Shown here in pieces: positions 35,591 to 45,317 of a stretch of 64,000 bases of DNA. Position 1 is the stretch's first letter. Each line of letters opens with the position of its first letter. Source of the DNA: PALSA-1316 sp049799315. GTDB lineage: Bacteria; Nitrospirota; Thermodesulfovibrionia; Thermodesulfovibrionales; UBA6898. Location: the NCBI GenBank assembly GCA_049799315.1, contig JBARHQ010000020.1, positions 1 to 64,000 on the forward strand. Direction: 5' to 3'. The notes below the pieces were generated by a model. That model was not told where the DNA came from, did no database searches, and worked only from the letters and a program-made list of their open reading frames with translations. Position numbers and translations under genes: made by a program.

Positions 35591-36115
35591 ATGCCAGAGC
35601 CGAACGAGAGTCCTTCGACTACATCGAGGAGGAGGTTCTTTAAGGTCCTTATCGGTCTTTTCGCCTCAATTAACGCGGCTGCCCTGGGCATCCCCTTTAT
35701 CAGGACGCTCCTCAGCTCCCCTTACCGGACTGAGGGGTCTCCGTGGACGCGTCTTGCGGACCTCGCGTCACTGACTGAGAATGAGCCGTCAGAGATACGG
35801 TTCGAGATCACGACCGACGAGGCCTATTTGCACAAGACCGTACTGAACTCTGCCTGGATCATCAGGCATCCGGACTCGACAGTTACAGTCTTTTCGCCGG
35901 TCTGCACCCATCTCGGTTGCCATTATACCTGGAACTCCGGGACAAGCCATTTCGAATGCCCCTGTCATGCCAGTGTGTTCGGCATTGACGGGAAGGTGCT
36001 GTCGGGGCCAGCTCCCCGGCCTCTCGACGTTTTGAGTGCGAGAGTTGAAAACGAAGTGGTATTCGTCAAGTGGGAGCAGTTCAGGGCCGGAAGCCCGGCA
36101 AAAATATCTGTATAG
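35591..36115 (+). CDS. Rieske iron-sulfur protein of a cytochrome bc complex
   Basis: The 174-residue protein has a Tat-like twin-arginine N-terminus (TSRRRFFKVLIGLFAS) that also serves as the membrane anchor, then a Rieske domain with both cluster loops: CTHLGC (Cys105, His107, Cys110) and CPCH (Cys123, Cys125, His126). The two extra cysteines form the usual loop disulfide. It would accept an electron from quinol at the periplasmic side and pass it to the c-heme of the next gene product. It ends 9 bp before the cytochrome b/c fusion gene; GAGGA lies before that start. Confidence 0.95.
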   Translation: MPEPNESPSTTSRRRFFKVLIGLFASINAAALGIPFIRTLLSSPYRTEGSPWTRLADLASLTENEPSEIRFEITTDEAYLHKTVLNSAWIIRHPDSTVTVFSPVCTHLGCHYTWNSGTSHFECPCHASVFGIDGKVLSGPAPRPLDVLSARVENEVVFVKWEQFRAGSPAKISV

Positions 36116-36124
36116 GAGGAACTC

Positions 36125-37858
36125 ATGCTCTCACGTCTGATGCAGTGGCTCGAATACAGATGGCCGGTTTCTTCGGTCACCAGACTGATGCTCGATGAAG
36201 AGATCCCCGGCGGGGCGAGGTTCGCCTACACCCTGGGAAGCTCGCTGCTGATCGTCTTTATGCTCCAGGCGGTCACCGGTCTGATGCAGCTCCTTTTTTA
36301 TGTATCGTCAACGGAGTATGCCTATGACAGCATCAGCTATCTGCGGACAAAGGTGGCCTTCGGCTGGCTCATTCATGGCATGCACTACTGGGGTGCGAAC
36401 ATCATGGTCGTGCTGGTCACCCTGCATATGGCGAGGGTATTTGTTTGGGGTGCGTACAAGCGTCCGCGAGAGCTGACCTGGCTTGCAGGTGTCCTTCTTC
36501 TGATGACGGTCATGGCCTTCAGCTTTACCGGCGCCCCGCTTCACTGGGACCAGCGCGGGTATTGGGCCGGGGAGGTCGGTACCAGCATCGCCGGAACGAC
36601 CCCGGTCGTGGGCGGCATGATGAAGCGCTTTATGAGGGGGGGAGAAGAGATGGGACAGCTCACTTTATCGCGCTTCTTCGTCGCACATGTCGCTGTCCTG
36701 CCCCTGGCCCTCCTGGCAATGTTCACGGTACATATAATAGCGATGAGGCGATTCGGGACTTCGGGACCATGGGCTGCCTCGGGGCCCGAAGCCGGACCCG
36801 AATCCGGAATTATATCGAAGCCTGAATCAAAGCAATTGCCGAAAGGTCCGTTCTGGCCTGATCAGGTCTTTAAAGACGCGGTGACCGGGACCGCTGTCTT
36901 TATCCTTCTCGTGGGCCTCACTGTTTTTCTGCCGCCCTCATATTCGGGGCAGGCCGATACGCTCGATACCTCGTTTGTACCGAAGCCGGAGTGGAACTTC
37001 CTTTTTCTCTACCAGGCACTGAAATACTTTCAGGGCAGCCTCGAGCCGATCGGTACTGCCGGTGTCCCGACCGTGCTGATCCTGCTGCTGGTGCTCCTGC
37101 CGTTCATCGACAGGAACCCCGAGCGCAATCCCTTCAGACGTCCCGTAGCCATGCTCTGCGCAGCCGGCCTCGCGGGCATAATAATATGGCTCAGCATCAC
37201 CGGTTATCTCAGCACCGGGTTTGCGTTACCAGGGAGTACAGGTGAAACGAAGGCTGCGCAATCGGTCAGGCCCGAAACGCCGCCGATGAGAGTCAGCCCG
37301 ATAGCGGCCGAGGCAGTTGCCGCCGAAACGCGACTGTCAGCAAAAACCGAAGTACCACGCGATGCTGGCCACTCTGGGCTTTCGAAGATTTCGGGACTGC
37401 CGGGAAGGGCAGCCTACATCATAGGAAGCTCAGAGACGGGCGCTACGTTGTTCAAAAAGTACTGCATGCCGTGCCACGGACAGGAGGGGGTTAGCAAACT
37501 CCCCAATCCCGGGACTCTGAGAGGCAAGGTGCCTGACCTTAACCCGATCGACAGGGATTTATTGGGCACTGAGGCAGATGCATCCGCAAAAAATATTGAC
37601 CGTTTCATCCAGCACGGGGCAGTTCCCGAGGGCAAGGCACCAGCGATAAAGATGCCTTCCTTCGGCGACACCCATACGCTCACGCAGCAGCAGATAGCCA
37701 ATATCGAGGCGTATGTCCTGAGATTAAACAGCATCGACCGGGCTGAAATGAGGAACCAGGGCATGCAGCCGCGCAGCTTCTTTCTGATGCTCGTCTCCGT
37801 GTACGCGCTTCTGTTTTTATGGTTCGGCGGGCTCTGGAGAAAGGGGCGGACGTCGTGA
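36125..37858 (+). CDS. Cytochrome b fused to a C-terminal cytochrome c domain
   Basis: The 577-residue protein joins b6-like and subunit-IV-like parts and a c-heme domain. The first part has four helices with paired heme ligands His87/His101 and His189/His203. After a Pro/Gly linker (~212-242) the subunit-IV-like part carries PEWN (288-291) at the quinol site where most family members have PEWY, then a ~70-residue linker. A monoheme domain with CMPCH (447-451) and a likely Met ligand in IKMPSFGD follows. A last hydrophobic helix (~553-573) re-anchors the tail. With the Rieske protein it forms a complete quinol-oxidising core. The stop overlaps the nuoA start. Confidence 0.93.
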   Translation: MLSRLMQWLEYRWPVSSVTRLMLDEEIPGGARFAYTLGSSLLIVFMLQAVTGLMQLLFYVSSTEYAYDSISYLRTKVAFGWLIHGMHYWGANIMVVLVTLHMARVFVWGAYKRPRELTWLAGVLLLMTVMAFSFTGAPLHWDQRGYWAGEVGTSIAGTTPVVGGMMKRFMRGGEEMGQLTLSRFFVAHVAVLPLALLAMFTVHIIAMRRFGTSGPWAASGPEAGPESGIISKPESKQLPKGPFWPDQVFKDAVTGTAVFILLVGLTVFLPPSYSGQADTLDTSFVPKPEWNFLFLYQALKYFQGSLEPIGTAGVPTVLILLLVLLPFIDRNPERNPFRRPVAMLCAAGLAGIIIWLSITGYLSTGFALPGSTGETKAAQSVRPETPPMRVSPIAAEAVAAETRLSAKTEVPRDAGHSGLSKISGLPGRAAYIIGSSETGATLFKKYCMPCHGQEGVSKLPNPGTLRGKVPDLNPIDRDLLGTEADASAKNIDRFIQHGAVPEGKAPAIKMPSFGDTHTLTQQQIANIEAYVLRLNSIDRAEMRNQGMQPRSFFLMLVSVYALLFLWFGGLWRKGRTS

Positions 37859-38253
37859 CGTCTTCTGGACATGCAATCGTCCTTTGGCCGCTGGTCCTGT
37901 ATACCGGGGTTGTCCTTCTCCTTGTCTCTACTATGCTGCTATTGTCATACTTTCTCGGACAGCGCCACAGGGAGAGGGCGACCGACAGGCCGTATGAGTC
38001 AGGAGTGGAGCCGACCGGCTCTGCCCGCATGCGCTTCGACGTCAAGTTTTATATGGTCGCCATGTTCTTTGTGATCTTTGACATCGAGGCGGTCTTTGTC
38101 TTCTCCTGGGCCATAGTCCTGCGCAGGCTCGGGTGGCAGGGCTATGCAGCGATAACGGTTTTTATCGGCCTGATATCAATAATCCTTGCCTACCTCTGGC
38201 GCATCGGCGCCCTCGACTGGGGACCAGCCGGGGAAAAATCGGATGCGGTCTGA
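37855..38253 (+). CDS. nuoA: NADH-quinone oxidoreductase subunit A
   Basis: NuoA is a three-helix membrane subunit of complex I near the quinone channel. The chosen GTG at 37855 overlaps the preceding stop (GTGA) and is preceded by AAAGGGGCGGA, giving 132 residues; a longer frame from 37819 is less likely. Signatures are RPYESGVEPTGSARMRFDVKFY and FVIFDIEAVFVFSWA. It opens the nuo operon, coupled to the bc genes. Confidence 0.94.
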   Translation: MTSSGHAIVLWPLVLYTGVVLLLVSTMLLLSYFLGQRHRERATDRPYESGVEPTGSARMRFDVKFYMVAMFFVIFDIEAVFVFSWAIVLRRLGWQGYAAITVFIGLISIILAYLWRIGALDWGPAGEKSDAV

Positions 38254-38274
38254 TCGCATGAGGTGTATAACCCT

Positions 38275-38937
38275 ATGAAATGGTCTCTAAGCCGGGGATC
38301 CGGCTTCTCAGGCGGCCCAGCATCCGGCTTACCAGGCGATCAAGTCCTTGCCGGGAATGCAGAGGATGCGGTAAGCAAGAGTCTTATCTTTACAAGACTG
38401 CAGGACCTGATGGCATGGAGCCGCAAGAATTCGGTCTGGCCTTTCAACTTCGGACTCTCATGCTGTTATGTCGAGATGGCGGCAAGCCTCACGTCGAGGT
38501 ACGATCTCGCCCGCTTTGGTTCCGAGGTGATACGCGGCACGCCGCGCGAGGCGGACCTGATGATCATCGCCGGCACGGTATTCATCAAAATGGCGCCGAT
38601 CATCAGGCGACTCTATGAACAGATGATGGAGCCGCGCTGGGTCATATCCATGGGCTCCTGCGCAAATTCCGGCGGGATGTACGATATATACAGCGTGGTG
38701 CAGGGCGTTGATACCTTTCTCCCGGTAGACGTGTATGTCCCGGGCTGTCCGCCCAGACCCGAGGCCTTTATGGAAGGGCTGATGCTGCTCCAGGAAGCTA
38801 TCGGAAAGGAGCGGCGTCCGGTTAGCTGGGCCGCAGGACCGCAAGGGGTTGAGATGCCTTCCAGGCCTTCTTTGCGGGACCGGAAGCGGCCTGCAAGACA
38901 GAAGGTAAAAGACCTGGCGCCGCCGGACCGTATATAG
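38275..38937 (+). CDS. nuoB: NADH-quinone oxidoreductase subunit B
   Basis: NuoB carries cluster N2, the last iron-sulfur centre before quinone. Cluster cysteines are visible in NFGLSCCYVEM, SMGSCANSGG and VYVPGCPPRPEAF. ATG 38275 has GAGG 11 bp upstream; an in-frame GTG at 38263 is the alternative. The protein of ~220 residues has an unusual Gly/Ser-rich N-terminus before the conserved core and a basic C-terminal tail. It overlaps nuoC-D by one base. Confidence 0.95.
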   Translation: MKWSLSRGSGFSGGPASGLPGDQVLAGNAEDAVSKSLIFTRLQDLMAWSRKNSVWPFNFGLSCCYVEMAASLTSRYDLARFGSEVIRGTPREADLMIIAGTVFIKMAPIIRRLYEQMMEPRWVISMGSCANSGGMYDIYSVVQGVDTFLPVDVYVPGCPPRPEAFMEGLMLLQEAIGKERRPVSWAAGPQGVEMPSRPSLRDRKRPARQKVKDLAPPDRI

Positions 38938-40724
38938 TGGCCCTGGATATTACCGGGGTCGGGACAGAGAAGCGGCCCACCATACTCGAAGAACTCATTG
39001 CCGAGTTTGGGCCAGAGTTCGGTAAAGATGCGTTCGCCGTTCAATCGACCTGTGATACTATCCCGACCCTCTGGATCTCTCCGGACAGGGTAACTGAAAT
39101 ACTCCACCACCTCAAATCAGGCCTGCCGCGCCCCTACAGGATGCTCTATGACCTGACCGCTATTGATGAGAGGGTGAGGGAGCAGCGGTCCGGGCAACCC
39201 GCCTGTGATTTTTCGATGGTATACCACCTCATGTCCCATGAAAGGAACGAGGACATTCGACTCAAGGTCCCACTCGCCGGCGACCGTCCCTCACTGCGGT
39301 CAATCACAGGCATCTGGCCTTCAGCGGCATGGTACGAGCGCGAGGTCTGGGACATGTTCGGCATATCCTTTGAAGGCCACCCGCACCTCACGCGGATCCT
39401 GATGCCGTCCGAATGGACGGGACATCCCCTCCGCAAGGAGCACCCTGCCCGTGCAACGGAAATGGAGACGTTCCGGCTGACAGAGGAGATCGAAGACGCC
39501 GGTCAGAAGGCCCTCCAGTTCCGGCCGTCGGACTGGGGAATGAAACGCCATCGTGAAGGAACAGAATTCATGTTTCTGAACCTCGGGCCACAGCATCCCG
39601 GTACCCACGGGCTGCTGCGTATCATACTCCAGCTTGACGGTGAGGAGATCGTTGATTCGGTCCTTGATATCGGCTATCACCACCGCGGCGCTGAAAAAAT
39701 GGCTGAGCGCCAGACCTGGCATACCTTCATTCCATATACCGACCGCATCGATTATCTCGGAGGCGTGATGAATAACCTGGCCTATGTCCTTGGTGTCGAG
39801 AGACTTGCCGGCATCGAAGTGCCTGACCGGGCGAAGGTGATCCGCGTAATGATGGCGGAGCTCTTCAGAATAGCGAGCCATCTCGTCTGGTATGGCACCT
39901 TTGCGCAGGATGTCGGCGCGCTTTCGCCTGTTTTCTATACATTCAACGACCGGGAGCGGATATTCGGTATCGTCGAGGCGGTCTGCGGCGGCCGGATGCA
40001 TCCTGCCTGGTTCCGCATCGGCGGCGTTGCGCAGGACCTGCCGGAGGGATGGGATTCGCTGATACGCGATTTCGTCGGCTACCTGCCGAAGAGACTTGCA
40101 GAATACGATACGCTGATAATGAGGAACAGCCTGTTCAAGGCACGGACCAGGGGCATCGGACGCTATAGCCGTGACGAGGCGATCGAGTGGGGCGTGACAG
40201 GGCCGGGGCTGAGGGCCTGCGGGTATGAGTGGGACCTGCGCAAGAAGCGGCCTTATTCAGGCTACGACCAGTTCGAGTTCGATATCCCGACCGCGCAGCA
40301 GGGCGACTGCTACGACCGCGGCGTGGTGCGTGTCGAGGAGATGCGTCAGAGCCTGCGCATTGTCGAGCAATGTCTGAAGAATATGCCTGCGGGACCGTAC
40401 AAATCTGACCACCCATCGGCTGTGCCGCCCCGTAAGGAGCGCACCATGCATGACATAGAAACACTTATCCATCACTTTCTGGGGGTGAGCTGGGGGCCGG
40501 TCATCCCGGCGGGGGAGGCATTTTCTGGCATAGAGGCCTCCAAGGGCGCCAACGGCTATTACCTGATCAGCGACGGTACTGCAAAGCCATATCGCGCGCG
40601 TATCCGGACGCCCTCTTTTGCCCATCTCCAGATGGTCCCTGAGATATGCCGGGGATTGATGGTGGCCGACCTGCTCGCTATCCTCGGGAGCGTCGACTTT
40701 GTCCTTGCGGACGTGGACAGATGA
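38937..40724 (+). CDS. nuoCD: NADH-quinone oxidoreductase fused subunits C and D
   Basis: The 595-residue product fuses NuoC (residues ~1-180, with EREVWDMFGISFEGHPHLTR) and NuoD (from ~200, with NLGPQHPGTHGLLRI, GYHHRGAEKMAE and the quinone-site region ending LGSVDFVLADVDR). The junction is a short linker (ALQFRPSDWGMKR). Start is a GTG overlapping the nuoB stop. The fused form is also found in enterobacteria and some anaerobes. NuoC-D bridges clusters to the membrane arm. Confidence 0.96.
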   Translation: MALDITGVGTEKRPTILEELIAEFGPEFGKDAFAVQSTCDTIPTLWISPDRVTEILHHLKSGLPRPYRMLYDLTAIDERVREQRSGQPACDFSMVYHLMSHERNEDIRLKVPLAGDRPSLRSITGIWPSAAWYEREVWDMFGISFEGHPHLTRILMPSEWTGHPLRKEHPARATEMETFRLTEEIEDAGQKALQFRPSDWGMKRHREGTEFMFLNLGPQHPGTHGLLRIILQLDGEEIVDSVLDIGYHHRGAEKMAERQTWHTFIPYTDRIDYLGGVMNNLAYVLGVERLAGIEVPDRAKVIRVMMAELFRIASHLVWYGTFAQDVGALSPVFYTFNDRERIFGIVEAVCGGRMHPAWFRIGGVAQDLPEGWDSLIRDFVGYLPKRLAEYDTLIMRNSLFKARTRGIGRYSRDEAIEWGVTGPGLRACGYEWDLRKKRPYSGYDQFEFDIPTAQQGDCYDRGVVRVEEMRQSLRIVEQCLKNMPAGPYKSDHPSAVPPRKERTMHDIETLIHHFLGVSWGPVIPAGEAFSGIEASKGANGYYLISDGTAKPYRARIRTPSFAHLQMVPEICRGLMVADLLAILGSVDFVLADVDR

Positions 40725-41212
40725 GCCTGACAGACCAGGAACGATCCGAGATCGTCGAAGAAATCCGGGCACATCTCCATATGGGGGTCCATATGGGGGC
40801 CCACAAGCGGGCGGCCTGTGTGGAGGCACTGAAGATCGTCCAGCGCCGCCACGGCTGGATCTCTGACGAGATATGCGATATTGCGGAGATGCTCGAAATG
40901 ACCGCTGATGAGGTTGACGGCATCGCTACATTTTACAGCTTCATATTCAGGAGGCCTGTCGGCAAACACCTCATCCTGATCTGTGACAGTGTATGCTGCT
41001 GGACCGTGGGGTATGAGCAGATACGCGAGCATCTTTGCTCACGTCTCGGCATACGCCCGGGTGAGACGAGCGCCGACGGCCAGTTCACGCTGCTGCCGGT
41101 CTCCTGCCTCGGGGCGTGCGATCATGCCCCTGCCATGATTATAGATGAAGACTTGCACGGGGACCTGAACCCGGCGAAAGTCGATGAGATCCTGAGGAGA
41201 TATACGGAATAA
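40721..41212 (+). CDS. nuoE: NADH-quinone oxidoreductase subunit E
   Basis: NuoE holds the [2Fe-2S] cluster N1a in the NADH-oxidising module. ATG 40721 overlaps the nuoC-D stop (ATGA), giving 163 residues. The ligands are expected in CDSVCC and SCLGAC; an extra Cys follows the first pair. The GIATFYSFIF segment is typical. Confidence 0.95.
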   Translation: MSLTDQERSEIVEEIRAHLHMGVHMGAHKRAACVEALKIVQRRHGWISDEICDIAEMLEMTADEVDGIATFYSFIFRRPVGKHLILICDSVCCWTVGYEQIREHLCSRLGIRPGETSADGQFTLLPVSCLGACDHAPAMIIDEDLHGDLNPAKVDEILRRYTE

Positions 41213-42543
41213 TGGCCCGGATAGCCCGAATAGAAACAATAGAAAAGTTCGAAAGACCCCTGACAGGAAGTTTCCGCAAGGATGGGGCGGCGCTCAGCCT
41301 TCGGGAATATGAAAAGGCCGGCGGCTATCGGGCCCTGCGCAAGGCGCTCGGCTCGATGACGCCACTTGAGGTCCGGACATTTGTTCAGGATTCGAAGCTC
41401 CGTGGGCGCGGCGGCGCGGGTTTTCCGACCGGGCAGAAGTGGAGTTTTTTTCCGGTGGGCAGCGACGCGCCCAGGCCCAGGTACCTGATAGCGAATGCTG
41501 ACGAGATGGAGCCCGGCACCTACAAAGACCGCGTACTCATCGAGGGCAATCCGCATCAGCTGATTGAAGGGATCATTGTGAGTGCCTATGCGCTCGGGGT
41601 GGACCATGCCTATATCTTTCTCAGGTTGGAATACAAAGAGGCGGGCCGCCGGCTTATGAGGGCTATAGAAGAGGCGTACCGCAACAACTATCTCGGCAAG
41701 CGGATACTCAATTCCGGAAACGCCGAATACGCCGAATTCGGCTTGGAACTCAGGCTCCATGTGAGCGCAGGCCGCTACATATGCGGGGAAGAGACCGCAA
41801 TGCTGAACGCCCTTGAAGGCCGGAGGCCCGTGCCGCGTGCAAAGCCGCCCCATCCCCAAGTCTGCGGACTCTGGGGAAAGCCGACGATCATCAATAACAC
41901 AGAGACGTTCTGCAACGTACCTCATATCGTCAATAACGGCCCTGAGTGGTTTAAAGGATTAGGCCTCACCGGGGACAGCGGCACGAAGATCTATGCGGTG
42001 AGCGGCAGGGTGAAGAACCCCGGCGCATTCGAACTTCCGATGGGCACCACGATCCGGGAGCTGCTTGAAGGGAAGGCGGGAGGGATGAAGGACGGATACT
42101 CGTTCCGGGGCGTAATGCCGGGCGGCGCATCAACGGACTTTCTGATTGCGGACCATCTGGATGTGACGATGGATTTTGACTCTGTCCAGAAGGCGGGGAG
42201 CCGCCTGGGGACCGGCAACATGATCGTTCTCGATGACAGGACCTGCCCTGTCGGCATGGTCAATAACCTGATGCATTTCTTCGCGCGTGAATCCTGCGGC
42301 TGGTGTACCCCCTGCAGGGAGGGGCTGCCGTGGGCGGCTAAGATACTGCAGGGGGTCGAGGACGGCGCCGGGCATCCTGACGATATCGGACTGCTCGAAT
42401 ATCTCACGCGTCTGCTCTCTCCGGGCAATACCTTCTGTGCGCTCGCGCCAGGGGCCGTCGAGCCGCTCCAGAGCGCCTTGAAATATTTCAGGGCTGATTT
42501 CGAGCAGCACATAAGTGAAAAGAGATGCCCGTGGAAAAGATGA
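41212..42543 (+). CDS. nuoF: NADH-quinone oxidoreductase subunit F
   Basis: NuoF binds NADH and FMN and holds cluster N3. In 443 residues the NADH/FMN motifs are GRGGAGFPTGQKWSF and NADEMEPGTYKDR, GEETAMLNALEGRRPVPR is present, and the 4Fe-4S site is ESCGWCTPCREG with a distal Cys near the C-terminus. The presence of nuoE, F and G shows this is a complete NADH-using complex I, not the truncated form. Its start overlaps the nuoE stop by one base. Confidence 0.96.
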   Translation: MARIARIETIEKFERPLTGSFRKDGAALSLREYEKAGGYRALRKALGSMTPLEVRTFVQDSKLRGRGGAGFPTGQKWSFFPVGSDAPRPRYLIANADEMEPGTYKDRVLIEGNPHQLIEGIIVSAYALGVDHAYIFLRLEYKEAGRRLMRAIEEAYRNNYLGKRILNSGNAEYAEFGLELRLHVSAGRYICGEETAMLNALEGRRPVPRAKPPHPQVCGLWGKPTIINNTETFCNVPHIVNNGPEWFKGLGLTGDSGTKIYAVSGRVKNPGAFELPMGTTIRELLEGKAGGMKDGYSFRGVMPGGASTDFLIADHLDVTMDFDSVQKAGSRLGTGNMIVLDDRTCPVGMVNNLMHFFARESCGWCTPCREGLPWAAKILQGVEDGAGHPDDIGLLEYLTRLLSPGNTFCALAPGAVEPLQSALKYFRADFEQHISEKRCPWKR

Positions 42544-45317
42544 TGGCGACGATCTATGTTGACAATAAGCCATACCAGGTGGAAGGCGGTCAGAACCTCC
42601 TTGCCGCATGCCTCTCTATCGGCTTCGATCTGCCGTACTTCTGCTGGCATCCTGCCCTGCATTCAGCCGGAGCCTGCAGGCAGTGCGCGGTAAAGCAGTT
42701 CAGGGATGAAAAGGACACCAGGGGGAAGATTGTGATGTCCTGCATGACTCCGGTGACGGACGGATTGCGCATATCTGTCGATGACCCTGACGCGAAGGCG
42801 TTCCGCGCCGGCATCATCGAGCTGCTGATGGCGAACCATCCGCATGACTGTCCGGTCTGTGACGAGGGGGGCGAGTGCCACCTCCAGGACATGACCGTCA
42901 TGACCGGCCATGTATCGAGGAGATACCAGTTTAAGAAGAGGACCCACCGCAACCAGGACCTCGGGCCGTTCATAAACCATGAGATGAACCGCTGCATCCA
43001 GTGTTACCGCTGCGTCCGTTTTTACCGGGACTATGCAGGCGGACGGGACCTTGAGGTCATGGGATCTCACCACCATGTCTATTTCGGACGGCACGAAGAC
43101 GGTGCGCTCGAAAGCGAGTTCAGCGGCAACCTGATCGAGGTATGCCCGACCGGGGTTTTCACGGACAAGACACTGAAAAGACATTACACCCGGAAATGGG
43201 ACCTCCAGACAGCGCCCTCGGTCTGCGTGCATTGCAGCCTGGGTTGCAACATCTTCCCGGGTGAAAGATACGGCATGCTCCGCCGGATACTGAACCGCTA
43301 CAACAGTGAGGTAAACGGCTACTTCCTCTGCGACAGGGGGCGCTTCGGATATGAGTTCGTCAATGACAGTCGCCGCGTCAGGACACCCCTGCTGAAGAGC
43401 GCACTGGTGAAGAACGCCCTGAGTAAGGACGATGAATCGGCCGGCTGGCAGAAGGGGGTGACGGTGAAAGATGTCCTGGGACATATCGGCGGACTGCTCC
43501 ACTTTGGTGCGGACGTCATCGGCATCGGCTCACCCCGCGCATCGCTCGAGGCGAATTTTCTGCTGCGGGAACTGGTGGGGCCCGAGCACTTCTATGCAGG
43601 AATTTCATCCGTCGATTTCCTGCTGGTGCCAGAGATGCTCTCGATACTCCAGAATGGGCCGACCGCTCCGGCCTCGCTCCGGGAGGTCCGGGAGGCGGAT
43701 GTCGTATTCATTCTCGGGGAGGACCTTACGAACACAGCACCGATGCTCGCACTGGCAGTGCGCCAGTCTGTCCGAACCGGACCGATGGCTATAGCCGACA
43801 GGCTTATGGTCCCGGCATGGCATGATGCAGCAGTCAGGACAGCTGCCCAGAATGAAGTTCCTCTGCTCTTCATTGCGGCTGTTGAAAGCACGCGTCTCGA
43901 CGATGCGGCGGGACTGGTCTATCGGGGCGCGCCGGATGATATCGCGAGGCTTGGTTTTGCGGTGGCAGCCGAGCTGAGCAGCAGCGCCACGGAGGTGACC
44001 GGCATGTCCGAAGATATGCGCGTCTATGTAAAGACCATTGCCGATGCCCTGCGGATGGCCTTACGGCCGGTGGTAATCTCGGGCGGCTGCTGCGGGAGTG
44101 TTTCAGTGATAAGGGCCGCGGCCAATGTTTCTGTTGCCCTCTGCGAAAAAGGGCACAGGGCCTCGCTCTGCTTCAGCCTCCCTGAATGCAACAGTATGGG
44201 GTTGGCACTCATGGGACCGAAGAGTCTGGATGAGGCGATTAACGCCTCCGGAAGGGGCGGTCCGGACACGCTCCTTATTCTGGAGAACGATCTCTTCCGC
44301 CGCGCTGACCGCGAAAGAATCAGGGGCTTCTTCGATGCCGCAAAAAATATTCTGGTGCTCGATCACACGCGCACCGCCACAGTGGAACAGGCGGACATAG
44401 TGCTTCCTGCTGCCACGTATGCTGAAGCGACAGGAACGATCGTCAATAACGAGGGACGCTGCCAGAGGTCATATGCGGTTTTTCCCCCTGCCGGGGAGAT
44501 TCAGCCCAGCTCGAAATGGCTGCACGAAATTATCGTCGCTTCCGGACGGACAGGGTCTGCTGACACAGGGAATATCGATGGCATTATGGCTGCCATGGCG
44601 TCTGCTATCCCCGCGCTGAGGGCGATCGGTGATGCGGGCTTCAATACTGGATTCTGGGCCGGAAGCCCGATTAAGGGTATGAAGATCCCGCGTCAGCCGC
44701 ACCGGTACAGTGGCCGCACCGCCATGAACGCTGACAAAAACGTGCATGAGCCGCGACCCCCCGATGACCCTGATTCTGCACTTTCTTTCTCGATGGAGGG
44801 ATATGAGGGCAGGACGCCTGATGCCCTGGCCCCGAGGGCCTGGGCTCCGAAATGGAATTCTGTACAGGCTGTCAACATGACGGCGAAGGACACCAACGAT
44901 ATCAGCGGAGTGGGCTCCGGCGGAAAAGGGATACGACTTGTAGAACCCGGCAGCGGCATGCCGGTCTCTTTTTTCATGGATATTCCTGAGGCCTTCATCC
45001 CCCGAAGCAATGAACTCCTGATCGTCAGGCGAAGTCATATATTCGGGTCGGAAGAATTGAGCGCCCTGTCGCCAGCGGTCGCGGAACGCCGCCCGATGCT
45101 ATATCTTGCCCTCAATAACATCGACGCCGAAAAACTCGGCATTGCAGAGGGCGGTCAAGCGGAAGTGCAGTTTGGGCGCTTGATCTTCCGGCTTCCTGTC
45201 GTGCTGAGCACTGCGTTGCCGATGGGTATCGGGGGATTGCCGCTCGGTCTGCCGGGGCTCGAATGGGCAGCGCTGCCCGAATGGGCAACGGTGAGAAAGA
45301 GCGGAGAAAGGGCATGA
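42540..45317 (+). CDS. nuoG: NADH-quinone oxidoreductase subunit G
   Basis: The 925-residue subunit carries [2Fe-2S] N1b (CWHPALHSAGACRQC), the His/Cys cluster N5 (HPHDCPVCDEGGECH), the ferredoxin-like pair (CIQCYRC and the CPTGVF site) and a molybdopterin-type domain with CVHCSLGCNIF. The last third retains the oxidoreductase fold (ADIVLPAATYAEATGTIVNNEGR) but there is no sign of a bound molybdenum. ATG 42540 overlaps the nuoF stop; a second ATG follows at once. Length is a little above that of many NuoG proteins. Confidence 0.95.
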   Translation: MMATIYVDNKPYQVEGGQNLLAACLSIGFDLPYFCWHPALHSAGACRQCAVKQFRDEKDTRGKIVMSCMTPVTDGLRISVDDPDAKAFRAGIIELLMANHPHDCPVCDEGGECHLQDMTVMTGHVSRRYQFKKRTHRNQDLGPFINHEMNRCIQCYRCVRFYRDYAGGRDLEVMGSHHHVYFGRHEDGALESEFSGNLIEVCPTGVFTDKTLKRHYTRKWDLQTAPSVCVHCSLGCNIFPGERYGMLRRILNRYNSEVNGYFLCDRGRFGYEFVNDSRRVRTPLLKSALVKNALSKDDESAGWQKGVTVKDVLGHIGGLLHFGADVIGIGSPRASLEANFLLRELVGPEHFYAGISSVDFLLVPEMLSILQNGPTAPASLREVREADVVFILGEDLTNTAPMLALAVRQSVRTGPMAIADRLMVPAWHDAAVRTAAQNEVPLLFIAAVESTRLDDAAGLVYRGAPDDIARLGFAVAAELSSSATEVTGMSEDMRVYVKTIADALRMALRPVVISGGCCGSVSVIRAAANVSVALCEKGHRASLCFSLPECNSMGLALMGPKSLDEAINASGRGGPDTLLILENDLFRRADRERIRGFFDAAKNILVLDHTRTATVEQADIVLPAATYAEATGTIVNNEGRCQRSYAVFPPAGEIQPSSKWLHEIIVASGRTGSADTGNIDGIMAAMASAIPALRAIGDAGFNTGFWAGSPIKGMKIPRQPHRYSGRTAMNADKNVHEPRPPDDPDSALSFSMEGYEGRTPDALAPRAWAPKWNSVQAVNMTAKDTNDISGVGSGGKGIRLVEPGSGMPVSFFMDIPEAFIPRSNELLIVRRSHIFGSEELSALSPAVAERRPMLYLALNNIDAEKLGIAEGGQAEVQFGRLIFRLPVVLSTALPMGIGGLPLGLPGLEWAALPEWATVRKSGERA

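Noticed and set aside
42663..43502. 279-codon minus-strand frame within nuoG
   Set aside because: It is antisense to conserved cluster-binding sequence of NuoG and has no recognisable domain.
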